Assembly (NCBI GenBank): GCA_958496175.1
Contig: OY292274.1
Coordinates: 55,438,630 to 55,502,629, forward strand
DNA from: Sisyra terminalis
Lineage: Eukaryota; Arthropoda; Insecta; Neuroptera; Sisyridae
Direction of reading: 5' to 3'
Length of the DNA stretch: 64,000 nt
How positions within the stretch are numbered: the stretch's first letter is position 1; each line of letters starts with the position of its first letter. A program made the translations under genes and the position numbers. The notes under the pieces are model-generated. The model was given only the letters and a program-made list of their open reading frames with translations, did not search any database and was not told where the DNA came from. Below, one piece after another: positions 63,686-64,000 of the stretch.

Positions 63686-64000
63686 GTATGTATTACATTT
63701 TGATTATTTTTTTTATATTATGTAAACAGCGCATCATAAAAAACCATGCATATTTTTTTTAAAAAAAATAATTGGATTGTTAATTGAAATACTGAAGTAT
63801 TGCATTACTTTTAATCTTTCAATACCCAAGCTTTTTACGGTAATTTTATACTGCATAATAGTTAGTAATACCTCGTGATTAAAATCCAAAATAAAAATGC
63901 TTGGAATAATTTATAACTGAAGTAAATAATATTTTATAATAAACCCTTAGGTATTAATATATTGTTTCATAAAAATGACCCATAATTTTTCATCAAACAG
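63686..64000 (+). other. Start of the intron after the signal-peptide exon
   Basis: Begins GTATGTATT and remains AT-rich to the window end. The sequence near 63980-64000 (TTTTTCATCAAACAG) ends in AG after a pyrimidine-rich part, so an acceptor for the next exon might lie exactly at the window edge. This cannot be confirmed. Confidence 0.45.

Overview
The window is AT-rich, intron- and repeat-dominated DNA from an animal nuclear genome, almost certainly an insect. Evidence: several Helitrons with TC...CTAG ends of the kind common in insect genomes, Jockey-type non-LTR retrotransposon remnants, a hAT element with an 8-bp target duplication, and a decayed nuclear copy of mitochondrial COX1 that reads in the invertebrate mitochondrial code (TGA as Trp). 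I cannot assign the order. There are no operons, ribosome binding sites or bacterial-style genes, and nearly all open frames here are chance frames in AT-rich DNA.

Layout. 1-13 kb: two broken Jockey-like reverse-transcriptase tails (1576-2133 plus, 12076-12400 minus), a composite Helitron (2551-4958) carrying a nested second Helitron and a tRNA-like unit, and a 711-bp hAT element (10824-11534). 13.7-19.4 kb: a Helitron (13681-15696) with two degenerate helicase pieces on the strand opposite to its termini, and a 1.1-kb Helitron (18227/18217-19344) abutting a (TA)n tract. 24.5-27.5 kb: an inverted/tandem array with a 307-bp unit, then a roughly 400-bp tandem duplication whose second copy is split by an insertion. 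27.7-28.4 kb: the best promoter candidate (TATA-like box, GC-box-like and AP-1-like sites, then an Inr plus exactly spaced DPE at 28051-28084) with a possible non-coding first exon ending at a good splice donor at 28380/28381. 29-38 kb: four foldback or palindromic elements and a non-LTR tail. 40.17-41.46 kb: the COX1 NUMT. 44.7-45.8 kb: a second copy of the 1.1-kb Helitron. 57-59 kb: two more long palindromic elements related to the one at 31.5 kb, and a tRNA-derived SINE-like unit. 63.2-63.7 kb: a splice acceptor, a 5' UTR and the first coding exon (63610-63685) of a secreted or membrane protein, a signal peptide ending in a phase-1 donor; the rest of that gene lies beyond the window.

Interpretation (inference): much or all of the right half, from about 28.05 to 63.2 kb, may be a very long first intron of the gene whose signal-peptide exon is at 63.6 kb, filled with transposable elements. 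No previously undescribed gene system is evident. The most unusual structures are the long near-perfect palindromes with TTAGGGTG ends and 6-bp target duplications, and the Helitron with reversed, duplicated helicase fragments.
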